Below, one piece after another: positions 6,438 through 12,859 of a DNA stretch of 20,609 nt. Each line of letters starts with the position of its first letter. Position 1 is the stretch's first letter. The position numbers were made by a program, and so were the translations under genes. The DNA comes from Verrucomicrobiales bacterium (lineage in GTDB: Bacteria > Verrucomicrobiota > Verrucomicrobiia > Limisphaerales > UBA1096). The DNA is taken from the NCBI GenBank assembly GCA_002721375.1, contig PBKH01000079.1:1-20609 (forward strand), read 5' to 3'. The notes under the pieces were generated by a model. The model was not told where the DNA came from, did no database searches, and was given only the letters and a program-made list of their open reading frames with translations.

Positions 6438-8131
6438 GATAGAGCCTCAACAACCTCTGCGATATGAGATGGTAATTTAATATCCAGAGGGTTATGTTCA
6501 TCAATCATCGCATCACAGACATCCAGCATTCTTGCTGTTTTACCGTTAATCATGTGTTTAGACACTTCTTCAATGTCGCCATCCATTTCGAATAAACCAT
6601 TTAGCAAAACTAGGTTGTCTTCTGCTTCTACTAAATCAATTTCAAGTGTGTAATTTGTCGTTGTTCTTACAGTGACATTATCGTGTGCTGCGTCATATGC
6701 ATCGTGTCTGGCTTTAGCTGCATCTGAATTGTCATAATCACGGATAACACCAATCTTCTTGATCTGGTTATCTTTGTTCAAGGTGAGCCATATATCTAAG
6801 AAAGTGGCGTAACCACGTTGACCAATCGGAATAACATCAATGTCGTTGAGGGTTGTTTGTTTAGACAAATAAGTGTTGATAAGCATTTCTTCAGTCGGCC
6901 CCTCTACGAGAATGACTTTATTTGCGAACAGCAGCTTTAGTATGTCGAAATTAGGTCTCTTTCTTAGGTAGTCAACTAGCTTTGTTGGAGTATCGGACAA
7001 ATTAATTGCTTTCTCGCCAGTAAACGCCAAAACATTAGAGATCTTCAGTTTGTTGATAATCGATGGGTTATGAGTAGAAATGATAGTTTGTACAAGCGAA
7101 CCACTATTGCTTGCGCTTTTCTCGATAAAGTCTCTTACTAAACGAAGGTTGTTAACGCTTAAGTGCGCTTCTGGCTCCTCTATGCAGCACAAGTTAAATG
7201 TATCACCACATGACTTGTAGTAAGCAAAGAGGATAAGTATGTAGATGAGATTTCGTTGCCCCAAGCCTTTTTGGTACAGAAATTCATCACCATATTTCAA
7301 AGTGATGTTCGATAAGATGTTCTTCAAATTAGGCAGGTTAGGAGTGCACTCAAGCTGTTTGATAATACTGTCGTAGTTCTTAAAATCTTCATTAGTTCCA
7401 ATAACTTTGTCGAATGTATCAGTATTTTCAATAGCACTAAAAAACTCAGAGTAGGCTGAGTTGATCTGACCTTTGTCGTCATCGCTTAATGTGTTCATAA
7501 GCAGCTTTGTGAAAATGCTATTTGACTTCATTGAACTGCTTTCAGAGAAGTCATCTCGCTCTGCATTGATGCTATGAACACTAACGTGTTTTAAGTCACT
7601 GTATGCGATAGGCTTTTCGTTGTTCACAGATACGATTTGGTAGTCGTAAAGCTCCACAGGTAAAGTAAACCAGTTAATCTCGTGTAATTCTTTACCAGCG
7701 AGTGATTTCTTCACGACCTCAATCAAGTCTTTGTCGTCTTTAGGCTTAAAGTCGTATCTGATTTTGTAAGTTTCTTCATCACCATCAGCCACAATCCACT
7801 TGGCTAATAGAGCTGTTTCATAAGCATCTTTAGGATCACCGAACTCTACAGTTACTGATACTTTAGGAATCTTGTTGAGCAGATTCTCTTCAGTGTCTTC
7901 ATTGACAAAAGACGTCAGAAAATCAATTACGGCATCTTTATTGATGTCAGAAACACTCAAACGTTTATGTTTGAAGTCTATTTGGTTCCCACTCAACGCT
8001 AACGAAAGTGCAGTGAAAAAGTTCGTCTTGCCAGTATCGTTTTCACCAATGACAAGTGTTAGCTGATTAAGCTTGGCTTCGAAAGAGCGAAAGCTACGGT
8101 AGTTGCTTATCGTTACCTTTTTGATATACAT
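6434..8131 (-). CDS. gajA: OLD-family ATPase/TOPRIM nuclease, Gabija GajA-like
   Basis: The frame is open to 8311, but the first 60 codons look non-coding. The start is placed at ATG 8131 (MYIKKVTISNYRSFRSF), the usual OLD/RecF-type N-terminus, preceded by GGAA 7 nt upstream. This gives 565 residues, close to the 578 of the model GajA as I remember it. The ATPase has Walker A GENDTGKTN (29-37), a signature region near QKGLGQRNLIY, and Walker B CIEEPEAHLS (E318/E319). The C-terminal TOPRIM nuclease shows VEGPTEE (E410) and the metal-binding RDYDNSD (D465, D467). Class 2 OLD nucleases paired with a UvrD-like helicase define Gabija, which nicks or cleaves phage DNA when nucleotide pools fall. 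All key residues appear intact. Confidence 0.9.
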   Translation of the reverse strand: MYIKKVTISNYRSFRSFEAKLNQLTLVIGENDTGKTNFFTALSLALSGNQIDFKHKRLSVSDINKDAVIDFLTSFVNEDTEENLLNKIPKVSVTVEFGDPKDAYETALLAKWIVADGDEETYKIRYDFKPKDDKDLIEVVKKSLAGKELHEINWFTLPVELYDYQIVSVNNEKPIAYSDLKHVSVHSINAERDDFSESSSMKSNSIFTKLLMNTLSDDDKGQINSAYSEFFSAIENTDTFDKVIGTNEDFKNYDSIIKQLECTPNLPNLKNILSNITLKYGDEFLYQKGLGQRNLIYILILFAYYKSCGDTFNLCCIEEPEAHLSVNNLRLVRDFIEKSASNSGSLVQTIISTHNPSIINKLKISNVLAFTGEKAINLSDTPTKLVDYLRKRPNFDILKLLFANKVILVEGPTEEMLINTYLSKQTTLNDIDVIPIGQRGYATFLDIWLTLNKDNQIKKIGVIRDYDNSDAAKARHDAYDAAHDNVTVRTTTNYTLEIDLVEAEDNLVLLNGLFEMDGDIEEVSKHMINGKTARMLDVCDAMIDEHNPLDIKLPSHIAEVVEALS

Positions 8132-8188
8132 AAAAATTTCCATATAAAAACATATAAGCGGGATTACCGCTAATGTATCACAGGAAAT

Positions 8189-8216
8189 AGTATAAAAATA
8201 AACCACTTCGTGTAAA
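8189..8216 (-). promoter_or_regulatory. Candidate sigma-70 promoter of gajAB
   Basis: On the minus strand TTTACA (8211-8216) and TATACT (8189-8194) are separated by 16 bp, each one base off consensus. Transcription would begin near 8182 and leave a leader of about 50 nt, in which AGCGG-TAATC-CCGCT can form a small hairpin. This position supports the gajA start at 8131, because the upstream part of the open frame would lie outside the transcript. Confidence 0.5.
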
Positions 8217-8451
8217 TTGCTTCGACTACCTGAGCAAATGCATAGAGGCTTATCTTGCACTGGTGCATAATATAGATAATTACCGACCTTGTCTGAAGCG
8301 GTCTGTCGCAATAGTTATATCCAATGTCCGCTATTCGTCTCAATGCCGCTTTTCAGACGCAGTGCACACCTATTTACCGAAACTGTAATCTCAGATATGA
8401 GTTACTACGTTTTAGCAAATTCTTCTCAGCTCTTCACATGAACGACTTCAA

Positions 8452-8565
8452 CTAGTCGTCAGTCTTAATATATTCTTCCACTAACCGTTCAAAAAAAGGT
8501 ATTAGCAATATAGCCAAAGCCACTAGCAGCAATAACACCAGTAAGGCTAATTGAAATGCAGTCAC
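8452..8565 (-). CDS. Single-helix membrane peptide, 37 aa
   Basis: The GTG at 8563-8565 follows immediately after the stop of the acidic protein gene (TAG then GTG), and the frame runs to a TAG at 8452-8454. GGAG lies about 8 nt upstream inside the previous gene. The product is a hydrophobic helix (ALLVLLLLVALAILLIPFF) with a short charged tail (ERLVEEYIKTDD), so it probably sits in the inner membrane with the acidic tail in the cytoplasm. Abutting genes with a plausible ribosome binding site suggest translational coupling. I do not recognise a family. It could be an assembly or membrane-anchoring partner of the acidic protein. Confidence 0.55.
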   Translation of the reverse strand: MTAFQLALLVLLLLVALAILLIPFFERLVEEYIKTDD

Positions 8566-8934
8566 CTACCAATCTCCATCTAACCCTGACAGGTCGTTAA
8601 TTCCAAAATCATCAAATCCACTATCGATAGACGTTGTGTCTGTCATCCAGTCGGTGTCAGAATGAATATCACATCCACCGATCACATCAGTATCCATAGA
8701 ACAAATATCGAGCGTGGTATCGATACCTAGGTGGTCTGACATATCAGTGCCGCGTGGATTTCCTTCTACGTCGATAGCACCAGGGCAACCTTTTACCCCA
8801 CTAGATAAAAGCGGTAATCCCGTTGCTTCATTAACTCCAGGCGCATCGTAGTCACTCTCATCTAGAGCTGAAGTATTAGCCTCTTCACCGCTTTCCGAGC
8901 AGTGTCCGAACAATTGATAACTTAGTAATGACAT
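8566..8934 (-). CDS. Highly acidic 122-aa protein of unknown function
   Basis: The open frame reaches a GTG at 8964, but ATG 8934 (MSLLSYQLFG) has AGAGGA eight nt upstream and is the better start. The product carries about 26 Asp/Glu against one Lys and one Arg, together with four Cys residues and many Ser, Thr and Gly. The second half is a run of D-rich segments (DTDVIGGCDIHSDTD; DSGFDDFGINDLSG) resembling a loose calcium-binding or DNA-mimic composition, though no classical EF-hand or DxDxDG loop is clear. It abuts the membrane peptide gene downstream. Between a Gabija pair and a hairpin-rich origin-like region, an anti-restriction DNA mimic or a mobile-element structural protein are both possible. 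Neither is shown by the sequence. Confidence 0.65.
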   Translation of the reverse strand: MSLLSYQLFGHCSESGEEANTSALDESDYDAPGVNEATGLPLLSSGVKGCPGAIDVEGNPRGTDMSDHLGIDTTLDICSMDTDVIGGCDIHSDTDWMTDTTSIDSGFDDFGINDLSGLDGDW

Positions 8935-9359
8935 TGTGCTGTCCTCTTGTTTTTTAATCAGCACAAAATTACGTTAATGAAAAATAACCCTAATGCAAAC
9001 CCTTTCCTTTTTACGTCCATCAGCATAGCGGTAGTATTGCAATTCATTAGTAAATTAAAGATGTCGAGTCTTCGTTCATAGAGCGTTAGCCGCCACGCAA
9101 AACTAGTCAGCTCTCAGTTGCTGAAACCCTGTTACATTTTTAGTTCATACCTTTTTCCTAATCATAGTTTTACTAGTTAAAGTTTGCGGCTTCTACTTAA
9201 GAAGCCAGACTCGACATGAATATTCTCCTTCAAAAAAATTTTTTAAATAAAGTCTGATTATGCTTGGGAAGCATGAATTACTAGTTGCAAAGCAAAGTGA
9301 TAACAACAAACTAAAAGTTTGTGTGCAAAAAAGCAGTTGTGAAACAACTCAATAGCTCG

Positions 9360-9397
9360 CTTCAAAAGAAAATTGCGAAGCACATTTTCTTTTGAAG
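9360..9397. repeat. Perfect 14-bp stem inverted repeat
   Basis: CTTCAAAAGAAAAT (9360-9373) and its exact complement (9384-9397) flank a 10-nt loop TGCGAAGCAC. There is no T tract next to it on either strand beyond the stem itself, so it is not a standard terminator. It is the first strong stem of the hairpin-dense region. Confidence 0.9.
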
Positions 9398-9399
9398 CT

Positions 9400-9589
9400 G
9401 GCGCATGTTCGCAGTTGCGAACTACCCCCTATTTTGTTTTGCCCTAGCAAAATTTGATGAATAGGGCGAAAGCGCTATGAATCAAACCCCTTGCCGCAAG
9501 CAACGCTAGCGCAACGAATAGCTGTGTATGAAATATAAAGATAGAAGTGTGCAGAATGGGGGGTAGTGCGCAGCACGGGAACATGCGCC
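9400..9589. repeat. Long-range two-block inverted repeat
   Basis: The left arm holds GGCGCATGTTC (9400-9410) and CTACCCCC (9422-9429). The right arm holds the exact complements in mirrored order, GGGGGTAG (9559-9566) and GAACATGCGCC (9579-9589). The unpaired spacers between blocks are 11 and 12 nt, so the two arms are symmetric, 19 paired bases each, around a 129-nt centre. That centre contains its own stems (CCCTAT/ATAGGG and TTTTGC/GCAAAA). Symmetry of two separate blocks is far beyond chance and argues for selection on structure. Confidence 0.9.
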
Positions 9590-9624
9590 TTAAGCGTTAG
9601 TGCTAGACGCGAATGCGTCGTAGA

Positions 9625-9660
9625 GTCGCTGCGTTGACGAACGTCAACATCAGCAGCGAC
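9625..9660. repeat. Two-level stem-loop
   Basis: The outer stem GTCGCTGC (9625-9632)/GCAGCGAC (9653-9660) encloses an inner perfect palindrome GTTGACG-AA-CGTCAAC (9633-9648), with only ATCA unpaired on the right side. Together with the neighbouring GACGC-GAAT-GCGTC hairpin at 9606-9619 it forms a compact double structure. Confidence 0.9.
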
Positions 9661-9679
9661 GGGCACTATAAGCGTTTAC

Positions 9680-9701
9680 GCTCACAACGAACGTTGTGAG
9701 C
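9680..9701. repeat. Perfect 10-bp palindrome with AA centre
   Basis: GCTCACAACG (9680-9689), AA, then CGTTGTGAGC (9692-9701). It has the same AA-centred design as the inner stem at 9633-9648 and lies 150 bp ahead of the MobC-like gene. It could be a protein-binding palindrome or a cruciform. Confidence 0.9.
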
Positions 9702-9716
9702 TTCCCTTTTTCAGGT

Positions 9717-9779
9717 GGGTTATAAACAGGGAGCCTCAGTGGGCGTTAGCGAGTTCAAGAAACTCCCTGTTAAAAACCC
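9717..9779. repeat. 17-bp inverted repeat (15/17) around a 29-nt spacer
   Basis: The arms 9717-9733 and 9763-9779 both contain AACAGGGAG or its complement CTCCCTGTT as an exact 9-bp core and extend to GGGTT/AACCC outside it, with two mismatches. It ends 76 bp before the MobC-like start. An inverted repeat with a spacer of this size resembles the relaxase-binding inverted repeat beside many nic sites, but no nic site is identified. Confidence 0.85.
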
Positions 9780-9855
9780 GAAAGCGATCCTTTAACACTT
9801 AAATTTTGCATTAGCTGTTCCTTTATAGCTTCTCAATTAATAAACAAGGAACACA

Positions 9856-10725
9856 ATGATAAACACAAACACACCCTTTCAAAACGCAGACCGCTGTCAA
9901 ACACACTTCGATATCGACATGAGATTTAAAAAAAGTACCAATGCCGTTCACAGAGGCCGAGAAAAAAAATGTTTAGCGATACTTCTTGCCGCAAGGTATG
10001 GCTTTGTATCTGCGATTACGTGCCAAGCAATATGGCAGATTAAGCGGCACAAAGTTTTGGAGTCTCTAAATAGAATAGTGAAAGAAGGCTTTCTATCTAT
10101 TGCAGAAACAGATAGGGCAGCCGATGGGCGTATATATGTACTAACCCATTCTGGTGCTAAGTTTGCGTCAGATCTGATGCGAATAGACGTCCCGTTCCGT
10201 TCTGCGCAAGAACCCATCACTCAGGTTAATCAGAATGCAATCATGCACGACTCAATTATGAGTTTTGTACTAAGCCTGGGATTGCAAAATCAAACAAAGG
10301 ATGGCATCCCAAAACCTCTATGGGATGGTTATTTAACTGAACTTGAATTTAAGCGAATTCACAGTTCATCAAACATAAAAAATGTCGATGCGTTGGTACG
10401 GCTAGCCAATGGCGAAGTAGCTGCTGTTGAACTAGAAGCGTCATTCAAGCGGAAGCTGCAACACGAAAAAACGTTACTCAAATTGCGTGACGCAATGCTA
10501 GGTGGAAATAGACTTTACGATAAAGTCTTCATTATTCCCTGCTCTCAAAAGATTAATAACGACACACAACGCTTCCACAAACAGCTGTTTGAGGAGATGC
10601 CTCATCGTTATGATCGTAAAACGAAACGGCCTCTGCTAAGTGAAACTGATGCCAAAAAACTCCAAGAAAAAATCATCTATAGAACAAAATTTATCGACAC
10701 AATAGAGCAGACATTTTATCGATAA
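9856..10725 (+). CDS. Replication-relaxation/MobC-like protein (probable)
   Basis: The 289-residue protein starts at ATG 9856 with AAGGA five nt upstream. Residues about 35-110 form a winged helix (CLAILLAARYGFVSAITCQAI, ending in the wing RIYVLTHSGAKFASDL). Residues about 155-220 look like a PD-(D/E)xK-type core: DALVRL (D178), GEVAAVELEAS (E192, E194), then a basic helix FKRKLQHEK. This layout is that of the replication-relaxation/MobC family (Pfam Replic_Relax), whose members help relaxases act at oriT or take part in plasmid replication. No relaxase gene lies in the window. The long structured region directly upstream fits an oriT that this protein serves. The alternative is a stand-alone DNA-binding nuclease. 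The terminator 17 bp after the stop makes it monocistronic. Confidence 0.65.
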   Translation: MINTNTPFQNADRCQTHFDIDMRFKKSTNAVHRGREKKCLAILLAARYGFVSAITCQAIWQIKRHKVLESLNRIVKEGFLSIAETDRAADGRIYVLTHSGAKFASDLMRIDVPFRSAQEPITQVNQNAIMHDSIMSFVLSLGLQNQTKDGIPKPLWDGYLTELEFKRIHSSSNIKNVDALVRLANGEVAAVELEASFKRKLQHEKTLLKLRDAMLGGNRLYDKVFIIPCSQKINNDTQRFHKQLFEEMPHRYDRKTKRPLLSETDAKKLQEKIIYRTKFIDTIEQTFYR

Positions 10726-10742
10726 GTTATTGTCGGAAGAAA

Positions 10743-10764
10743 AAGAGCACCTTGCGGTGCTCTT
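10743..10764. terminator. Bidirectional intrinsic terminator
   Basis: A perfect 9-bp stem AAGAGCACC (10743-10751)/GGTGCTCTT (10756-10764) closes a TTGC loop. It serves the MobC-like gene on the + strand (followed by AATATTTATT) and the small membrane gene on the minus strand (followed by TTTCTTCC), which converge on it. Confidence 0.88.
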
Positions 10765-10769
10765 AATAT

Positions 10770-11003
10770 TTATTGATGAAGTTTTTTACGAAGCCGTTTC
10801 TCTTGTAGGTAGATTGCGAGAGCGAATAGATATATTAGAAGTATATATAACGCCCCTTTAATCCCCACGAACGGATAGGTGCTGTGTGGCTCAAACCCAG
10901 TTATAATTTGAAATATCCAAATAACAAAAATTACGTCCCCGATGCTCATCAAAAATTTAGTAATCATGTCTAATGCAATGATTACGAGTTGTTGCTTAGT
11001 CAT
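10770..11003 (-). CDS. Small two-helix membrane protein, 77 aa
   Basis: The frame opens at 11033, but ATG 11003 (MTKQQLVIIALDM) has a near-perfect AGGAGG five nt upstream and is the real start. Two hydrophobic segments follow, about residues 18-35 (FLMSIGDVIFVIWIFQII) and 50-66 (ALYILLIYLFALAIY), and a basic tail KRLRKKLHQ. With the positive-inside rule both ends are probably cytoplasmic. No family is recognised. It ends at the shared terminator, and an imperfect palindrome lies just upstream of its ribosome binding site. It resembles the next gene in length, in its TK-rich N-terminus and in its two-helix layout. Confidence 0.72.
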   Translation of the reverse strand: MTKQQLVIIALDMITKFLMSIGDVIFVIWIFQIITGFEPHSTYPFVGIKGALYILLIYLFALAIYLQEKRLRKKLHQ

Positions 11004-11014
11004 TTGTCCTCCTA

Positions 11015-11041
11015 AGTTGCTTATGACCCGCATAAGTAACT
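11015..11041. promoter_or_regulatory. Imperfect palindrome upstream of the 77-aa membrane gene
   Basis: AGTTGCTTATG (11015-11025) and CATAAGTAACT (11031-11041) pair at 10 of 11 positions around ACCCG. It lies immediately upstream of the AGGAGG of the gene starting at 11003. It could act as an operator, or as a leader hairpin controlling translation. Confidence 0.5.
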
Positions 11042-11077
11042 AAGAACGACTAATGGTAACTTTCGTGGAACAAGAAA

Positions 11078-11096
11078 ACGGGCATAGAATGCCCGT
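11078..11096 (-). terminator. Intrinsic terminator of the 86-aa membrane gene
   Basis: The perfect 8-bp stem ACGGGCAT (11078-11085)/ATGCCCGT (11089-11096) has a 3-nt loop. On the minus strand it is followed by TTTCTTGTT, 14 bp after the stop codon of the gene ending at 11110. Confidence 0.85.
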
Positions 11097-11109
11097 CAGT
11101 AAAATCGCT

Positions 11110-11370
11110 TTATTCGTCTGTCATAAATCGTAGAACAATACCTGCTGACAGTGCGAAAAATAGCGACGCAGCTATACACACACAGTTGTAATAAAAATAC
11201 TTATTCAACTCAAAATCTGCTTCAGCAGCAGGCTTCCAATCTAGCAATACAGCGACTATCTCATGCCAAAATGGAAACAGTGCAAACGCGAGGAATATAT
11301 ACCCTAGTGTCATGCTATTTTTTGAAAATTTAATAAGTGTGTTAAACGCTATCTCTTTTGTGATCTTCAT
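11110..11370 (-). CDS. Small two-helix membrane protein, 86 aa
   Basis: It is encoded from ATG 11370 (MKITKEIAFNTLIKF) to 11110. The hydrophobic segments lie at about residues 20-42 (MTLGYIFLAFALFPFWHEIV) and 60-80 (YYNCVCIAASLFFALSAGIV), joined by an acidic loop (AAEADFELNK), with a short acidic end MTDE. The ribosome binding site is weak (GGTATC). Layout and size echo the 77-aa gene downstream, yet each has its own terminator, so they are separate units and perhaps distant duplicates. No function is recognised. Small two-helix proteins in islands are often holin-like toxins, immunity proteins or surface-exclusion proteins, but nothing here selects among these. Confidence 0.65.
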   Translation of the reverse strand: MKITKEIAFNTLIKFSKNSMTLGYIFLAFALFPFWHEIVAVLLDWKPAAEADFELNKYFYYNCVCIAASLFFALSAGIVLRFMTDE

Positions 11371-11437
11371 GTTGATACCATTAGTTAGTCCTAAAGATAT
11401 CTAAGCTCGCTAGAGGGAAATTTTTGCACAAAAGAAA

Positions 11438-11463
11438 AAAGCAGACATAAGAACGTCTGCTTT
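11438..11463. terminator. Bidirectional intrinsic terminator
   Basis: The stem AAAGCAGAC (11438-11446)/GTCTGCTTT (11455-11463) with loop ATAAGAAC is flanked by an A run on the left and TCTATTTTC on the right, so it works in both directions. It is the first terminator after the S1-like gene and could end the 11789-19226 operon, leaving a 3' tail of about 325 nt. Confidence 0.8.
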
Positions 11464-11788
11464 CTATTTTCTTTGCTCTGCCGATCATCAGATAAGCCAG
11501 ACAGCGCATTCGTGCTGACATATCAACTAGCGAGCCTAGCGCTAGCCCTTCACTGCTATAAAAGCTTTGTAAGCAGCCGGAGACCTTCGTTGGCATCCAA
11601 TCACGTTGCGGATTCTAGGAAATTCGCGGGTTGGCAGTTTACGAAGTGATGTTTGAGCGCCCTCAGTTAAAGTTTCAAATCCTCATTTATTTATAAGCAC
11701 ATGTAGAGAGAAAAAGTGAACAAGGGCAACCTTTACCACAAAAAATACACTACGCTATCTGTCCACTTCACCTTTAACTGTAAAATTT
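11464..11788. other. Non-coding stretch between terminator and S1-like gene
   Basis: This 325-bp stretch has no convincing gene. A 71-codon frame on the minus strand (11381-11596) runs through the terminator hairpin and has mixed composition, so I do not call it. A short palindromic patch CTAGCGAGCCTAGCGCTAGC lies near 11529-11548. The stretch is probably the 3' untranslated tail of the operon, or holds a small RNA that ends at the terminator. I see no direct support for an RNA promoter. Confidence 0.4.
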
Positions 11789-12847
11789 TCACAGCAAACC
11801 AGCGATATCAGAGAATGATAAAGTGTTTCTGTCTGTAAAAGTCAGTTCTATTACTTTTTCTTCATCATTTAGACTTGATACGAAAGCCTCGATCTCGTTA
11901 CCAAGTTGAATATCTTGCTCTGCTGTTGATTTAATTCGGCCTTGTACATTATTCATTAAATCGAGAACATAATAATCATCTAAACTTGCTATTATTTTTC
12001 CTGTCACCTTTTGACCAAGGGTGAAGTTTTCACGCTCTAGTTCCCAGCAGACGTCTTTTGGACTTCTTATACTTAATGAAATTTTTTTACTTTGGATATC
12101 AAGTCGTTTTATAACGACATTCACTTCATCGCCAACCTGTAGTAATTCTGAAGGAGATTTAATTCCTTTTACCTGTAAGTTCATTTCAGATTTATGTAGG
12201 AGACCATCAATACCACCAATATCAATGAAGGCACCATAATCAGTAACATTCTTCACGAACCCACGGATAATTTGCCCAGCACTTAAAGTTTCAATTGCTA
12301 TTCTGGGAGGTCTTTCAGTTTTCTTTTCTTCAAAACCAAACCTTGATAAAACAACATTATTTCTCTTTGCATCTGCTTTAATAACTTGAAAATCCAACTC
12401 TCTACCTTCTAGTGGACTACTGTCTCCCATTGGGATACCCGACTTTGAACCAGGTAAAAAGGCCCGAATGCTGTTAACCTCAACCGTAAACCCACCATTC
12501 ACCCTGCCTGTAATCACTCCTTTAACTGGAGTTTTTTCCTCAAGTGATTTTTCTATATTGACCCAAGCCTCATGCCTTTTCGCTTTTTCTCTAGAAAGAA
12601 TGAGGTCTCCAAACCCATCTGAATCAAAATCGAGGGCAACATCTACTTCATCTCCAACTTTCAGATTTACACGCCCTTCACTATCGCGAAATTGATCAAT
12701 GGGAATGCAGGATTCATATCTTTGACCCGCTTTAACAAGTACGACGTCTTTATCAATTGAAACAACCGTTCCTTTCACAATTGTGCCAGGTCTATCTTCT
12801 AGTTTTCTTAGTGCCTCTTCGAACAACTCAGCAAAATTTATTGTCAT
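11789..12847 (-). CDS. Truncated ribosomal protein S1 paralogue, four S1 domains
   Basis: The 352-residue protein aligns by eye with E. coli S1 from its first residues (MTINFAELFEEALRKLEDRPG; S1 starts [21 protein letters not shown]) through shared blocks. Examples are SREKAKRHEAW (85-95), GGFTVEV-SIRAFLPGS, KRNNVVLSR (161-169) and VTDYGAFIDIGGIDGLLH (201-218). OB-fold S1 domains fall at about 21-87, 107-170, 191-260 and 278-338. The fourth is divergent and the last two domains of the usual 557-residue S1 are missing. In S1 the first two domains dock on the 30S subunit via S2 and the later ones bind mRNA, so this copy keeps docking and part of mRNA binding. It has its own AAGGA eight nt from the ATG and follows the 473-aa gene by 12 nt, so it is part of the defence-like operon, not a stray fragment. 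Confidence 0.85.
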   Translation of the reverse strand: MTINFAELFEEALRKLEDRPGTIVKGTVVSIDKDVVLVKAGQRYESCIPIDQFRDSEGRVNLKVGDEVDVALDFDSDGFGDLILSREKAKRHEAWVNIEKSLEEKTPVKGVITGRVNGGFTVEVNSIRAFLPGSKSGIPMGDSSPLEGRELDFQVIKADAKRNNVVLSRFGFEEKKTERPPRIAIETLSAGQIIRGFVKNVTDYGAFIDIGGIDGLLHKSEMNLQVKGIKSPSELLQVGDEVNVVIKRLDIQSKKISLSIRSPKDVCWELERENFTLGQKVTGKIIASLDDYYVLDLMNNVQGRIKSTAEQDIQLGNEIEAFVSSLNDEEKVIELTFTDRNTLSFSDIAGLL

Positions 12848-12859
12848 AAGTTACATCCT

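Larger units (their letters stand above)
8965..9855. other. Hairpin-dense non-coding region, candidate oriT/origin
   Basis: About 890 bp without a credible gene contains a dense series of inverted repeats. Among them are 9061-9071/9207-9217 (ATGTCGAGTCT), 9188-9194/9200-9206 (GGCTTCT), 9306-9312/9316-9322 (ACAAACT) and 9335-9340/9344-9349 (AGTTGT). Others are 9360-9373/9384-9397 (14 bp), 9606-9610/9615-9619 (GACGC), 9625-9660 (two-level stem), 9680-9701 and 9717-9733/9763-9779. A long-range nested repeat spans 9400-9589. Such density is expected at single-strand initiation sites of conjugative transfer or rolling-circle replication, or in a structured RNA. The next gene downstream is a replication-relaxation/MobC-like gene, which favours an origin. 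No nick-site consensus could be recognised. Confidence 0.55.

Noticed and set aside
8132..8311. N-terminal extension of the GajA frame
   Set aside because: The extra 60 codons have no ribosome binding site, do not look like OLD-family sequence and overlap the best promoter. The start at 8131 has a ribosome binding site and the family N-terminus.
9475..9666. 63-codon minus-strand frame in the hairpin region
   Set aside because: Its codons are made of the inverted repeats themselves and no ribosome binding site is present.
9230..9800. Integron attC array or retron
   Set aside because: No reverse transcriptase or integrase gene is nearby, and the paired R'/R'' attC core motifs and gene cassettes are absent.
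8965..9855. CRISPR array
   Set aside because: The repeats are inverted, different from one another and irregularly spaced, and no cas gene is present.
11381..11596. 71-codon minus-strand frame before the S1-like gene
   Set aside because: It passes through a strong bidirectional terminator and its composition is not protein-like. A short RNA or 3' tail is as likely.
11789..12847. Host rpsA gene
   Set aside because: It has only four of six S1 domains, a divergent fourth domain, and no usual neighbours (cmk upstream, ihfB downstream); it sits third in an unrelated operon.
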